Source: Phenylobacterium soli
Lineage (GTDB): Bacteria; Pseudomonadota; Alphaproteobacteria; Caulobacterales; Caulobacteraceae
Direction: 5' to 3'
NCBI RefSeq assembly: GCF_003254475.1
Contig: NZ_QFYQ01000001.1
Coordinates: 682,001 to 746,000, forward strand
Length of the DNA: 64,000 bases
Shown: positions 46,218 to 54,878 of the stretch, piece after piece
How the letters are laid out: each line of letters starts with the position of its first letter
Position numbering within the stretch: position 1 is the stretch's first letter
Made by a program: the position numbers and the translations under genes
The notes under the pieces: generated by a model
The model's database searches: none
Seen by the model: only the letters and a program-made list of their open reading frames with translations
What the model was told of the DNA's origin: nothing

Positions 46218-46574
46218 ATGGCATTCGATCCGCCTCAGCAGTCCACGCCGCGTCCCGGCCCCTCGTCCGGCCCGACGCGGGTGTTCTTCGACCGCCGAGA
46301 GCTCAACCGGCTCCTCAACCTCTATGGCCGCATGGTCGCCGCCGGCGAGTGGCGCGACTACGGTATCGACGGGCTCTCTGAGGCCGCCGTCTTCTCCGTG
46401 TTCGAGCGCGCCTCCGAGGCGCCGCTCTACCGCATCGAGAAGCGCCCGGCGCTCGCCAAGCGCCAGGGCGCCTGGGCGGTGGTCGGGCGCGGCGGCCTGA
46501 TCCTGCGCCGCGGCCACGAGCTCGAACAGGTGCTGCGGTTCTTCGACAAGGGCCGCTTCAAGGTGGTCGACTAG
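46218..46574 (+). CDS. DUF2794 family protein
   Basis: A 118-residue cytoplasmic protein typical of alphaproteobacteria: TRVFFDRRELNRLLNLYGRMVAAGEWRDYGIDGL, then APLYRIEKRPALAKRQGAWAVVGRGGLILRRGHEL. The start is taken at the ATG at 46218; the upstream open frame to 46062 is spacer. No known activity. It precedes a membrane protein by 55 bases. Confidence 0.88.
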   Translation: MAFDPPQQSTPRPGPSSGPTRVFFDRRELNRLLNLYGRMVAAGEWRDYGIDGLSEAAVFSVFERASEAPLYRIEKRPALAKRQGAWAVVGRGGLILRRGHELEQVLRFFDKGRFKVVD

Positions 46575-46629
46575 CCCTCCGATCCAGATCAATGCCAGGC
46601 CCGCCCCCGCGGGCGTCCCTGGAGCTGCG

Positions 46630-47259
46630 ATGAACCTCGAGCTTCTCGACTTCACCCGACGCGCCCTCGAACAGGGCCTGCCGCGCGAGCGGATCTCGGG
46701 GGCGCTGCATGACGCAGGCTGGAGCCCGGCGGACGTCAACGCCGCGCTCGCCGCCTTCGCCGAGACCGACTTTCCCCTGCCGGTGCCGCGGCCCAGGCCC
46801 TATCTCTCGGCGCAGGAGGTGTTCGTCTACGCCCTGATGTTCACCGCGCTCTACGCCAGCGCCTGGAACCTCGGCGCGCTGGTCTTCCGCTTCATCGACC
46901 TCGCGGTCCCTGACCCCGCGCGGCGGGTCTTCCACGCCGTGCTGATGGACGGCGTGCGGCGCAACATCGCGGCCCTGGTGGTCGCCTTCCCGCTGTTCGC
47001 CTTCCTCCTGCGTCACGTCCACGCGGCCATCGACCGCGACCCCACCAAGCGCGAGAGCCGGCCGCGCAAGTGGCTGACCTGGCTCACCCTGTTCATCGCC
47101 GCCGCGGCTCTGATCGGCGACGTCTCGGCCCTGGTCTACAACGTGCTCGGCGGCGAGCTCGGCGCGCGCTTCCTGCTGAAGGTGGCCACCGTGGCGGTCA
47201 TCGCCGGCGGGACCTTCGGCTACTTCCTCGCCGACATCCGCAAGGACGAAGCCGCGTGA
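46630..47259 (+). CDS. Four/five-helix membrane protein, DUF5671-like
   Basis: A 209-residue protein. The N-terminal 45 residues form a small soluble helical module (LLDFTRRALEQGLPRERISGALHDAGWSPADVNAALAAF), similar to the short UBA-like domain that precedes DUF5671. Membrane segments follow at about 65-85, 115-135, 150-170 and 180-200. GAGCTGCG lies before the ATG. It is coupled to the next gene through a GTGA overlap. Function unknown. Confidence 0.78.
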   Translation: MNLELLDFTRRALEQGLPRERISGALHDAGWSPADVNAALAAFAETDFPLPVPRPRPYLSAQEVFVYALMFTALYASAWNLGALVFRFIDLAVPDPARRVFHAVLMDGVRRNIAALVVAFPLFAFLLRHVHAAIDRDPTKRESRPRKWLTWLTLFIAAAALIGDVSALVYNVLGGELGARFLLKVATVAVIAGGTFGYFLADIRKDEAA

Positions 47260-47666
47260 GGGCGCACGTCGTCTTTCTCGCCGCCTCCGGCGCCCTGGTG
47301 GCCGCGGCCATCGCCGCCGGCGTCATGGTCATGGGCGGACCGGGCCAGGAGCGCTCGCGACGCCTCGACGCCGATCGCGCGGAGGCGCTGAGCCGCATCG
47401 CCGGAGCCGTCGACGCCTACCACCGCCGGCATCGCGCCCTGCCGCCGAGCCTGGACGTCCTTGCCGCCCAGTCGGGCGACTTCCCCGCCGCCACCCTGCG
47501 CGACCCGGAAACCGGCCAGCCCTACCGCTACCAGACCACCGGTGCGGCCACCTATCGGCTGTGCGCCGTCTTCGCCGCGTCCTCGCGCGACGACGTGGAG
47601 ATCCGCTGGGCCCATGCGCCGGGCCTGGTCTGTTTCGACGAGACCGCAGGCGCGCCCTCGCCCTAG
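47256..47666 (+). CDS. Small membrane-anchored protein, pseudopilin-like
   Basis: A 136-residue protein from a GTG at 47256, overlapping the upstream stop. One N-terminal hydrophobic segment (VVFLAASGALVAAAIAAGVMVM) is followed by a helical stretch (ADRAEALSRIAGAVDAYHRRHRALPPSLDVL) and PETGQPYRYQTTGAATYRLCAVFA. The layout resembles type II pseudopilin-like cores in which a helix leads into LPxSLDxL and GxPYxY, but there is no prepilin peptidase site. It probably works with the upstream membrane protein. Confidence 0.72.
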   Translation: MRAHVVFLAASGALVAAAIAAGVMVMGGPGQERSRRLDADRAEALSRIAGAVDAYHRRHRALPPSLDVLAAQSGDFPAATLRDPETGQPYRYQTTGAATYRLCAVFAASSRDDVEIRWAHAPGLVCFDETAGAPSP

Positions 47667-47844
47667 AAACGCGGTCGCCGGCCCACTTCCGGCCTGCGCA
47701 AATCCTGCGATCCCTGCCCCGCGCATACCCTATCTGGGGGAAGCGGCCCCTGAAATCACTGTGTTAGCCGAAAGGGTGGAGCACGCGCGGCCGCGGCCGG
47801 GCGTCTGGGGAAAGCTCCTCATTGGGGTTGTGGGGGAAGTTGAG

Positions 47845-48360
47845 ATGAAGAAGGCCTATCTGCCGGCGCTCGTCGCCGGCGCGCTGATGCTCTGCGCCTG
47901 GGGCGCGCCCAAGATGCCGGATCCGGCCAAGATGGCCGCGCCGGCGCCGATCGAAGGCACCGGCGGCAAGTACATGAGCCCGTTCACCTCCGACGGGGTG
48001 ACCGCGGCCTGGGTGACCAAGTCGATGCAGGTCCGCGCCTCCACCGCCATCGGCGGCATGGCCGGCAACTACGCCGGCCAGAAGGCCATGGAGCAGGTGC
48101 CGTTCATCGGCGGCTTCCTCGGCAAGAAGGCGGGCGAGTCCATGGGCCGGTCGATCGCGCTGAAGGCGATCGGCGGCGAGGAGTTCCTGAAGTCGAGCTC
48201 CGACCTGTCGTTCAACTCGCTCGAGGACATGAGCCGGTTCATGTACGCCAAGTACTCGACCGCGCCCGAGTACCCGAAGATCCTCGAGGCCACCGAGTCC
48301 ATCTACCCGGAAATGAAGGACGTCTATCTCACGGCCGTCGTCTCGGCGCCGGTGAAGTAG
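47845..48360 (+). CDS. Exported protein with glycine-zipper region
   Basis: A 171-residue protein with a signal peptide-like start (MKKAYLPALVAGALMLCAWG; a Cys at about 17 could be a lipid site, but the context is not a clean lipobox). The middle has small-residue periodicity (TAIGGMAGNYAGQKAMEQVPFIGGFLGKKAGESMG), a glycine-zipper pattern that often inserts in or lies on membranes. The C-terminal half is soluble. GGGGGAAG lies before the ATG. First gene of the envelope cluster. Not recognised further. Confidence 0.7.
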   Translation: MKKAYLPALVAGALMLCAWGAPKMPDPAKMAAPAPIEGTGGKYMSPFTSDGVTAAWVTKSMQVRASTAIGGMAGNYAGQKAMEQVPFIGGFLGKKAGESMGRSIALKAIGGEEFLKSSSDLSFNSLEDMSRFMYAKYSTAPEYPKILEATESIYPEMKDVYLTAVVSAPVK

Positions 48361-48446
48361 GTCGCCCGGCCTCTGTGGCCGCACCAGGGCCCGCCGACGC
48401 GCGGGCCCTTCTCCCGCTCAGGGCCATCGCCTGAAGGACATCGCTC

Positions 48447-49085
48447 GTGTGTAAAGCCGTGAACCTGGCCGCCGTCGTGCTGGCCGCCGCCGCCCTCGCC
48501 GGAACCGCCGAGGCGCGCGAGAAGCTGAAGCCCGGCGCCTCGGCCACCGTCTACAAGGACACGGCCTCGCCCGACGCGGTGAAGGGCATCGGCACGGAAT
48601 CTCAGGACATCGTCTCCATGGCCGACGCCATGATGCGCGACCTGCTGACCGTCCCGCAGCTGATGAACGCGGCCAAGCCGCCGCGGGTGATCATCGATTC
48701 CAAGTACTTCCGGAACGAGAGCTCCGAGATCATCGACAAGTCGCTGATCACCGACCGCATCCGGGTGAACCTCAACCGCGCCGCCGGCGGCCGCGTCATG
48801 TTCATCGGCCGCGAGTACGCCGAGATGGTCGAGCTCGAGCGCGACCTGAAGGACAGCGGCAAGGTCGATGTCGGTACGACGGGACGCACCCGCGCCCAGG
48901 CCGGCGCCGACTACCGGCTGGTCGGCCGCATCGGCACGCGCGACGCCCTCGATCCGCGGACGGGCACGGCCTCGCGCTTCTCGCAGTACACCTTCGAACT
49001 CATCGACCTGGAATACGGCGCCATCGTCTGGTCGAACCTCTACGAGTTCAAGAAGGAGAACCGCGACGACGTCGTCTACCGGTGA
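48447..49085 (+). CDS. LpoB-like penicillin-binding protein activator
   Basis: A 212-residue protein from a GTG at 48447 (AAGGAC 8 bases upstream). The hydrophobic start (VNLAAVVLAAAALAGTAEA) is a signal peptide without a clear lipobox Cys. The rest is LpoB/COG3417-like: SQDIVSMADAMMRDLL, PPRVIIDSKYFRNESSEIIDKSLITDRIRVNL, GADYRLVGRIG, and YTFELIDLEYGAIVWSNLYEFKK. E. coli LpoB is an outer-membrane lipoprotein that activates PBP1B. Here the next genes are COG3014- and YcfL-like, a known association. Confidence 0.8.
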   Translation: MCKAVNLAAVVLAAAALAGTAEAREKLKPGASATVYKDTASPDAVKGIGTESQDIVSMADAMMRDLLTVPQLMNAAKPPRVIIDSKYFRNESSEIIDKSLITDRIRVNLNRAAGGRVMFIGREYAEMVELERDLKDSGKVDVGTTGRTRAQAGADYRLVGRIGTRDALDPRTGTASRFSQYTFELIDLEYGAIVWSNLYEFKKENRDDVVYR

Positions 49086-49095
49086 GGCCAGGCCG

Positions 49096-50271
49096 GTGCG
49101 CCGCCTCGCCTGCCTGATCGCCGCGGCGGTCCTCGCGCCGGCGGCGGCGCGCGCGGCCGCCCCGCCGCCGCCCGCGCCCGTGCCCTACGACGCCGGTCCG
49201 GAGGCTTTCGAGCAGCGGTTGCCGGTGGAGGGCGAGCGCAATCGGGTCCTCAACGAGATGGAGATCGGCGCCCGGGCCCTGTGGCGCTCGGACTATCCGA
49301 AGGCCAAGGTCGCCCTGGACGACGCCCTCGCCCGCATCGGCTCGGTGTTCGCCGACGATCCCAACGCCGCCAAGGCGCGCAAGCTCTGGTACGACGAGGG
49401 CTCGAAGGACTTCAAAGGCGAGCCCTACGAGCGCGCCATGGCGTTCCTCTACCGGGGCCTGCTCTATCTCCACGACGGGGACTACGAGAACGCCCGGGCG
49501 GCCTTCCGCCAGGGCCAGATGCAGGACGCCTTCGCCGAGGAGCAGCAGTACCGCACCGACTTCGCCCTGCTCGTCTTCCTCGAGGCCTGGGCCTCGCACC
49601 TCAACCACGACGAGGACCTTCGCGACCAGGCGCTGGCGATCCTCGCCAAGCTGCGGCCGGACTTCCCGGGCATCGCGCCCAAGGACGACACCCTGGTGTT
49701 GGTCGAGACCGGCTTCGCGCCGCGCAAGCTCGGCGACGGCGCCGACCACGCCTACTTCGTCTACCGGCGCGGCAAGAACATCGCCGAGAACCAGGCCGAG
49801 GTGGTGCGCCCCTCGGGCGCCCAGCGCGCCTATCCGATGGAAGACATCTTCTTCCAGGCCTCGACCCGGGGCGGGCGCCAGATCGACCGCATCCTGCAGG
49901 GCAAGGCGCAGATGAAGCAGAACACCGGCCAGGTCGGCTCCTTCATCGCCGACGGCAGCGTGGTGGTCTCCAACTTCACCGGAGCCAACGACGCGGTGGC
50001 TATCGCCGGAGGCGTCGCCGGGGTGCTGCTGCTCGTCTCCTCCAGCGCCAAGCCGCAGGCCGACACCCGCACCTGGTCGTCGCTGCCCGACACCGTCCAC
50101 GTCCTCACTCTGGCGACGGGCGGCAAGCCGCCGCCGCAGATGAGCGTCCGCTTCCTCAAGGACGGCGTCCCGGTCGCGGGCGAGGACCAGCCCATCCAAT
50201 GCGACACGCAGGGCAGGTCCAGCCTCTGCCTCGTGCGCGCCCACCAGCCACCGAAAGCGAGCCCCCCATGA
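49096..50271 (+). CDS. COG3014-like exported protein
   Basis: A 391-residue protein from a GTG at 49096 with a signal peptide (CLIAAAVLAPAAARA). A TPR-like helical part follows (about 50-200: RSDYPKAKVALDDALARIGSVFADD, AMAFLYRGLLYLHDGDYENARAAFRQGQMQDAFAEEQQYRTDFALLVFLEAWA), then a beta/membrane-type region with GQVGSFIADGSVVVSNFTGANDAVAIAGGVAGVLLLVSSSAKPQADTRTW. This matches proteins encoded next to LpoB and YcfL. Coupled to the next gene by an ATGA overlap. Role in the envelope is inferred. Confidence 0.75.
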   Translation: MRRLACLIAAAVLAPAAARAAAPPPPAPVPYDAGPEAFEQRLPVEGERNRVLNEMEIGARALWRSDYPKAKVALDDALARIGSVFADDPNAAKARKLWYDEGSKDFKGEPYERAMAFLYRGLLYLHDGDYENARAAFRQGQMQDAFAEEQQYRTDFALLVFLEAWASHLNHDEDLRDQALAILAKLRPDFPGIAPKDDTLVLVETGFAPRKLGDGADHAYFVYRRGKNIAENQAEVVRPSGAQRAYPMEDIFFQASTRGGRQIDRILQGKAQMKQNTGQVGSFIADGSVVVSNFTGANDAVAIAGGVAGVLLLVSSSAKPQADTRTWSSLPDTVHVLTLATGGKPPPQMSVRFLKDGVPVAGEDQPIQCDTQGRSSLCLVRAHQPPKASPP

Positions 50272-50726
50272 CCAAGACCCGCCTCTTCCGAGCCGCCGCC
50301 GCAGGCGCCGTCCTCCTCTCGCTCGCCGCCTGCGCCACCCCCGAGGCCCCCGAGGGCGGAGTGCGCATCGACCAGCAGAACGACATCCACCCGGCGCTCA
50401 ACTCGGTGCGCGTGATCGACGCCGGCCTCGCCCGCTACGCCGGCGCCCGCCACGAGGTGAAGAGCGTGTTGGACGTGGAGGGGGTCTACCTGTCCACGAC
50501 GCCGACCGGGTTCCGGAAGGTCACGGTGCAGATCCGCAACAAGACCGACGTGGCGATCCCGATCGAGGCGCGCGCCTCCTGGTTCGACGCCGCCGGCGTG
50601 CCCACCGACGCGGCGCAGTCCTGGACCCGCCTCTTCGTCCAGCCGCAGGCCATGGTCACCTTCGAGCAGGTCTCCGCGCGCCTGCCGTCCACCCAGTACT
50701 ACGTCGAGATCCGCGGCGCCCAATAG
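50268..50726 (+). CDS. YcfL-like (DUF1425) lipoprotein
   Basis: A 152-residue lipoprotein: signal with lipobox LAAC (Cys at about 22), then a beta-sandwich domain LNSVRVIDAGLARYAGARHEVKSVLDVEGVYLSTTPTGFRKVTVQIRNKTDVAIPIEARASWFDAAGVP typical of YcfL/DUF1425. In E. coli ycfL lies beside lpoB. The ATG overlaps the upstream stop by four bases. Confidence 0.85.
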   Translation: MTKTRLFRAAAAGAVLLSLAACATPEAPEGGVRIDQQNDIHPALNSVRVIDAGLARYAGARHEVKSVLDVEGVYLSTTPTGFRKVTVQIRNKTDVAIPIEARASWFDAAGVPTDAAQSWTRLFVQPQAMVTFEQVSARLPSTQYYVEIRGAQ

Positions 50727-50749
50727 GCCGCCGCAACGGGAGCCGTCTC

Positions 50750-51601
50750 ATGTCCCTGAAGTCCCGCCTCCTGGCCGCCGTGGCGCTCGCGGCCTGCGCG
50801 GCTCCGGCCGCCGCCCAGTACCGGGAGGAGACGCCCGCCGTGGCCGGCTATCGCCCGGACATGCCGGCGGTGAACGCCGCCCCGGCCGTGGCCGACCCGG
50901 ACGCCGGCAACCACGCGGTGGCGGCGGCCTTCTCGGCCTGGAGCCGGCGGGCCGGCCGGCCAAGCATCCTCGTCTTCTTCAATCGCCAGCTGATCGAGGA
51001 TTCGGCCAGCCAGTACGACACGGTGACCGCCTCGGCCGCCGCCGGCGTCGCCGAGCGCGGCGCGGTGGTCGCCGGCGGCCATCGCCTGGCGGTGGCCGGC
51101 GAGGCCTCCCGCGCGGCCGTGGTGGCGGAGACCCGCACCTATCAGCAGCGCGCCAACGACGGCCGCTACGGCTTCCGCGACGGGCTCTTCACAAAGGCGG
51201 TGGAAAGCTCGGTGATGAACGCCTTCATCGGCGCCGACGCGCGGGTGATGAGCCGCGAGGCGCTGATCCGAAGCGTCTCGGCCGCGCGCGGCAAGGACGA
51301 CCGGCTCGACATCCAGCACCTGGAGACCCTCGCCCTGCAGAAGGGCGTGCAATATCTGGTCGAGATCCTGCCCGACGACGACGCGTCCTCGCCGACCGGC
51401 GTGCGCTTCACCGTTCGGGTCACCCACCTGCCGACCTCGACCCTGAAGGCGAGCTTCGCCACCACCGGCGATCCGCCGCGCGGCGCCTCGCGCCTGGTGG
51501 CCGGGCGGGACGGCTTCGAGCGGCGCGCCGCATCGAGCCGCGCGACCCCTGAACTGATCGGCGCCCAGGTCGCCTACGACGTCATGGGCCGCCTGCGCTG
51601 A
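50750..51601 (+). CDS. Exported protein of the LpoB/YcfL cluster
   Basis: A 283-residue protein with a signal peptide (LLAAVALAACAAPAAA; a Cys within it gives a possible but poor lipobox). The middle has RPSILVFFNRQLIEDSASQYDTVTASAA, and later LALQKGVQYLVEILPDDDASSPTGVRFTVRVTHL, a pattern of alternating helices and strands like CsgG/LpoB-type domains, but I cannot assign it firmly. It lies 23 bases after the YcfL-like gene and is followed by a strong terminator, so it closes the operon. Confidence 0.7.
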   Translation: MSLKSRLLAAVALAACAAPAAAQYREETPAVAGYRPDMPAVNAAPAVADPDAGNHAVAAAFSAWSRRAGRPSILVFFNRQLIEDSASQYDTVTASAAAGVAERGAVVAGGHRLAVAGEASRAAVVAETRTYQQRANDGRYGFRDGLFTKAVESSVMNAFIGADARVMSREALIRSVSAARGKDDRLDIQHLETLALQKGVQYLVEILPDDDASSPTGVRFTVRVTHLPTSTLKASFATTGDPPRGASRLVAGRDGFERRAASSRATPELIGAQVAYDVMGRLR

Positions 51602-51613
51602 GCCCAACGAAAA

Positions 51614-51639
51614 GGCCCCGGCGGTCGCCCGCCGGGGCC
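51614..51639. terminator. Hairpin terminator closing the envelope cluster
   Basis: GGCCCCGGCGG (51614-51624) pairs perfectly with CCGCCGGGGCC (51629-51639) around a four-base loop, preceded by AACGAAAA and followed by CTCGATCTCGTCTCTT. It is placed to serve both this cluster and the convergent BI-1 gene. Confidence 0.8.
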
Positions 51640-51664
51640 CTCGATCTCGTCTCTTCGGCTGCGG

Positions 51665-52414
51665 TCAGCGGCGGTTGCCCATGAACTGCAGCAGGAATTG
51701 GAAGAGGTTGATGAAGTTCAGGTAGAGGTTCAGCGCGCCGTAGCTGGTGGCCACGCCGAGGCCGGCGGTGTCCCCGCCGAGGGCGTAGTAGGTCATCTTC
51801 AGGCGCTGGGTGTCGTAGGCGACGAGGCCCGAGAAGATCAGCACGCCCAGCAGGCTGATGATGAAGCTGAAGCCCGCCGGGTGCCAGAACATGCCGACCA
51901 GCGAGGCGATCACCAGGCCCCACAGGCCCATGATCAGGAAGCTGCCGAAGCCGGTCAGGTCCTTCTTGGTGGTGTAGCCGAACAGGCTCAGCGCACCGAA
52001 GGCCGAGGCGGTGATCAGGAAGGTCAGCGCCACCGACGAGCCGGTGTAGGCCAGCAGCCAGACGCCGAGTCCGGCGCCGATCGCGGAGACCACCGACCAG
52101 TAGACGATGCTGGCCGAGCGCGGGCTCGGGTTGCGCATGAACATGGCCCCGATCAGCACCGCCAGCGGCAGGAAGCGGATGATCGTGCCCAGGCCCGTGA
52201 AGCCGACCAGGCGGCCTTCGGGGCTGACCACGTAGAGCAGTTGCTGGACCGGCGCGAAGTCGGCGGTCAGCCAGGCCAGGACTGCGGAGAGCAGGAGGCC
52301 CAGCGCCATCTTGTTGTAGACGCCGAGCATGAAGCTGCGGAGACCCGCGTCAACCGACATGTCGGCGCGATCCGCCGGGATCGTGCGCGCGTAGCCGCGG
52401 TTGAAGTCGCTCAT
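51665..52414 (-). CDS. BAX inhibitor-1 (BI-1/YccA) family membrane protein
   Basis: A 249-residue inner-membrane protein with seven hydrophobic segments: FMLGVYNKMALGLLLSAVLAWLT, YWSVVSAIGAGLGVWLLAYTG, and GALNLYLNFINLFQFLLQFMGNRR at the end, the family C-terminal signature. E. coli YccA modulates FtsH; bacterial BI-1 proteins are pH-sensitive ion channels in structural work. A good promoter lies at 52462-52490. Confidence 0.93.
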   Translation of the reverse strand: MSDFNRGYARTIPADRADMSVDAGLRSFMLGVYNKMALGLLLSAVLAWLTADFAPVQQLLYVVSPEGRLVGFTGLGTIIRFLPLAVLIGAMFMRNPSPRSASIVYWSVVSAIGAGLGVWLLAYTGSSVALTFLITASAFGALSLFGYTTKKDLTGFGSFLIMGLWGLVIASLVGMFWHPAGFSFIISLLGVLIFSGLVAYDTQRLKMTYYALGGDTAGLGVATSYGALNLYLNFINLFQFLLQFMGNRR

Positions 52415-52461
52415 TTGAGGCTTAGCCCTTGATTCAAACGCCCAAGACCGGACGCGACCGA

Positions 52462-52490
52462 AATATCGGGTCCCACCAAGGCGGAAGCAA
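52462..52490 (-). promoter_or_regulatory. Promoter of the BI-1 gene
   Basis: On the minus strand TTGCTT (52490-52485) and GATATT (52467-52462) are separated by 17 bases. The start point would lie about 40 bases before the ATG at 52414. Confidence 0.5.
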
Positions 52491-52553
52491 GGCCCTATAA
52501 AGTAAAGGGTTGTTAACCTTCTGCCGAGGACGGAAGGGGGTTAGACAAGGGCC

Positions 52554-53087
52554 ATGATCCGCCTGTTCGCAGCCCTTCCCCTGCCGCCGGAGATCGCCGC
52601 GGGCCTCGCCCGCCGCCAGACCGGCGTCGACGCCGCGCGCTGGCGTCCGGCCGAGAGCCTGCACATCACCCTGCGGTTCTTCGGCGACATGCCCGAGAAC
52701 CTCGCCCGCGACCTCGACGCCGAGCTGTCGCAGCTCAGCGCCGAGCCCTTCGACATCGAGCTCAGCGGCGCCGGCGCCTTCGGCGAGGGCCGCGACATCC
52801 ACGTGATCTGGGCGGGTGTCGCCGAGAACCCGGCGCTCAACCGGCTCGCCAAGGCCTGCGAGACCGCCGCCCGCCGCGCCGGCCTCAAGCCCGAGAGCCG
52901 CCGCTACCACCCGCACGTGACCCTCGCCTACCTGCGCCAGCCCGACCCCGGCGAGGTCGCCCAGTGGGTCCAGGCCAACAACCTCCTGAAGTCGCCGCCG
53001 ATCCGTGTGGACAGCTTCGCCCTGTTCTCCAGCCACCAGACCAAGGAGGGCGCGGTCTACCGGCTGGAGGCGGAATACGGGCTGTAG
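52554..53087 (+). CDS. thpR: RNA 2',3'-cyclic phosphodiesterase
   Basis: Two-histidine phosphoesterase (former 2'-5' RNA ligase family). 177 residues; the paired HxTL motifs are HITLRFFGD near residue 37 and HVTLAYLRQ near 121. It opens 2',3'-cyclic phosphate RNA ends in vitro; the cellular role is unclear. Divergent from the BI-1 gene, convergent with the DUF2237 gene. Confidence 0.93.
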   Translation: MIRLFAALPLPPEIAAGLARRQTGVDAARWRPAESLHITLRFFGDMPENLARDLDAELSQLSAEPFDIELSGAGAFGEGRDIHVIWAGVAENPALNRLAKACETAARRAGLKPESRRYHPHVTLAYLRQPDPGEVAQWVQANNLLKSPPIRVDSFALFSSHQTKEGAVYRLEAEYGL

Positions 53088-53106
53088 CGCGCTGCGGGGA
53101 GCGGCT

Positions 53107-53505
53107 TCACGCCTCGACGGCGTGGTCCTTCAGAACGCCCAGCGGGACGATGGCCAGGGTCTCCTCGTGCGTCGCCGCCAGGACCACCTTTGGCGCGGCG
53201 CCGGCGTCGAGCGCCTCCTTCCAGCGCGGCGCGCACAGGCACCAGCGGTCGCCGGGCTTCAGGCCGGCGAAGCCGTACTCGGGCATGGGTGTCGAGAGGT
53301 CGTTGCCCACCGCCTTGGAGAAGGCCAGGAACTCGGCCGTCATCACCGCGCAGACGGTGTGCATGCCGGTGTCCTCGTGGCTCGTCTCGCAACAGCCGTT
53401 GCGGAAGAAGCCGGTCACCGGATCGAGCGAGCAGGCCTCGAGTTCGCCGCCGAGAACGTTCCTGGCCGAAGGGTCGTAGCGCTCGGTGACGGGGCGTGTG
53501 GTCAT
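53107..53505 (-). CDS. DUF2237 family protein
   Basis: A 132-residue protein: NVLGGELEACSLDPVTGFFRNGCCETSHEDTGMHTVCAVMTAEFLAFSKAVGNDLSTP and FAGLKPGDRWCLCAPRWKEAL, the full DUF2237 signature with its several conserved cysteines. No experimental function is known to me. Soluble, no signal peptide. Single gene between convergent thpR and the divergent CitE-like lyase. Confidence 0.92.
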   Translation of the reverse strand: MTTRPVTERYDPSARNVLGGELEACSLDPVTGFFRNGCCETSHEDTGMHTVCAVMTAEFLAFSKAVGNDLSTPMPEYGFAGLKPGDRWCLCAPRWKEALDAGAAPKVVLAATHEETLAIVPLGVLKDHAVEA

Positions 53506-53581
53506 GGGCGCACTCTAGCGGCTAACCTGCGTCCGCTCCATGCGCCACCTGGCGCCGCCAGGCTCAGTCTCAAGGCTTGCG

Positions 53582-54445
53582 ATGACCCCGATCCGCCCGC
53601 GCCGCAGCGCGCTCTACCTTCCCGCCGCCAACGCCCGCGCGATCGAGAAGGCGCGCACCCTGGCCGCCGACGTGATCATCCTCGACCTCGAGGACTCCGT
53701 CGCTCCGGACATGAAGGACGAGGCGCGCAGGATGGCGGTCGAGGCCGTGGCGGCCGGCGGCTTCGGCCCACGCGAGGTGGTGATCCGGGTGAACGGCCTC
53801 GATACCCCCTGGGCCGGGTCGGACCTGGCGGCGGTCGCGGAAGCGGGACCGGACGGGATCCTGCTGCCGAAGGTCGCCTCCGCCGACGACATCGAGTCCT
53901 GCGCCGAGCAGGTCGCCGGCCGGGCGCGCCTGTGGGGGATGATAGAGACCTGCCAGGCGGTCTTCCGCCTCGACGCCCTGGCCGGCGCCAGCCGGGCCTG
54001 CGGGCTCGACGTCTGGGTGATCGGCGCGAACGATCTCGTGAAGGAGATGCGCTGCCGCCTGGACGAGGCGCGCACCCCGCTGCTGCCGGCCCTGTCGCTG
54101 GCGATCATGGCGGCCCGCGCTCACGGCCTGGTCGTGCTCGACGGGGTCTACAACGACATCACCAACCTCGAGGGCCTGGCCCGCGAATGCGCGCAAGGGG
54201 CCGCCCTCGGCTTCGACGGCAAGAGCCTGATCCATCCGAGCCATCTGGAGACGGCCAACCGCCTCTACGCCCCGCCCGGCGACGAGGTCGCCTGGGCCCG
54301 CACCATCGTCGCCGCCTACGCGGCGCCGGAGAACGCCGGCCGGGGCGTCATCAAGGTCGAGGGCAAGATGGTCGAGCGGCTGCACCTGGCTCAGGCCGAG
54401 CGGCTGATCGCGGTGGCCGACGCCATCGGCGCCCGGGAGGCCTGA
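53582..54445 (+). CDS. CoA ester lyase, CitE/HpcH family
   Basis: A 287-residue TIM-barrel lyase: RSALYLPAANARAIEKARTLAADVIILDLEDSVAPDMK at the start, GILLPKVAS, GMIETCQAVF with the metal Glu near 123, VWVIGANDLVKEM with the metal-site Asp, and LGFDGKSLIHPSHL. Free-standing CitE-like proteins of this length cleave malyl-, citramalyl- or related CoA esters; citrate lyase alpha/gamma subunits are absent here. An upstream ATG at 53540 lacks family sequence. Confidence 0.9.
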   Translation: MTPIRPRRSALYLPAANARAIEKARTLAADVIILDLEDSVAPDMKDEARRMAVEAVAAGGFGPREVVIRVNGLDTPWAGSDLAAVAEAGPDGILLPKVASADDIESCAEQVAGRARLWGMIETCQAVFRLDALAGASRACGLDVWVIGANDLVKEMRCRLDEARTPLLPALSLAIMAARAHGLVVLDGVYNDITNLEGLARECAQGAALGFDGKSLIHPSHLETANRLYAPPGDEVAWARTIVAAYAAPENAGRGVIKVEGKMVERLHLAQAERLIAVADAIGAREA

Positions 54446-54449
54446 GGCC

Positions 54450-54878
54450 TTGGCCCGCGCCCTGCCGGTGCTGGCGGCGCTCGCCCTGGCCGCCCCCGCC
54501 TGGGGGCAGACCGAGCCCGACTACGATGCGCGCGTGCGCCAGTCCTTCGCCGCGGCCGAGAGCTTCCAGGGCGCGCTCGACGGCGGCTGGACGCTCGCCG
54601 CCGGGGGCGAGGGCCCGCTGTTCGCCATCCGCTTCGCCGACCACGACGGCGAGGTCGAGGCGGCCTGGCGCGACCTCCGCCGCCCGGGCGCCCTCGGCGC
54701 GTCCGGCTTCGTCGACGCCGTGGAACGCGACGGCCCGCGGCTCATCCTGCGCTTCGCCCCCGCGCCGGGCGTTCAGGCGATCGCCACCCTGACCGCCACC
54801 GGCTCCGGAGGCTGGTCCGGCGAGCTGGCCGAGAACGGCCGCCGCCGGCCGGCGACCCTCACCAAGACCGCGCCCTAG
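54450..54878 (+). CDS. Small exported hypothetical protein
   Basis: A 142-residue protein from a TTG at 54450, with GGGAGG about 10 bases upstream. Signal peptide ALPVLAALALAAPAWG, mature start about QTEPDYDARVRQSFAAAESFQGALDGGW, then a beta-rich region to the end (LFAIRFADHDGEVEAAWRDLRRPG, VQAIATLTATGSGGWSGELAENG). It resembles small periplasmic lipocalin-like hypothetical proteins, without firm assignment. The stop shares a CTAG with the convergent HIT gene. Confidence 0.7.
   Translation: MARALPVLAALALAAPAWGQTEPDYDARVRQSFAAAESFQGALDGGWTLAAGGEGPLFAIRFADHDGEVEAAWRDLRRPGALGASGFVDAVERDGPRLILRFAPAPGVQAIATLTATGSGGWSGELAENGRRRPATLTKTAP

Noticed and set aside
45818..46224. Small minus-strand proteins in the spacer before DUF2794
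   Set aside because: The frames are Arg/Ser/Pro-rich without ribosome sites and overlap the proposed small RNA and its terminator; they look like random open frames.
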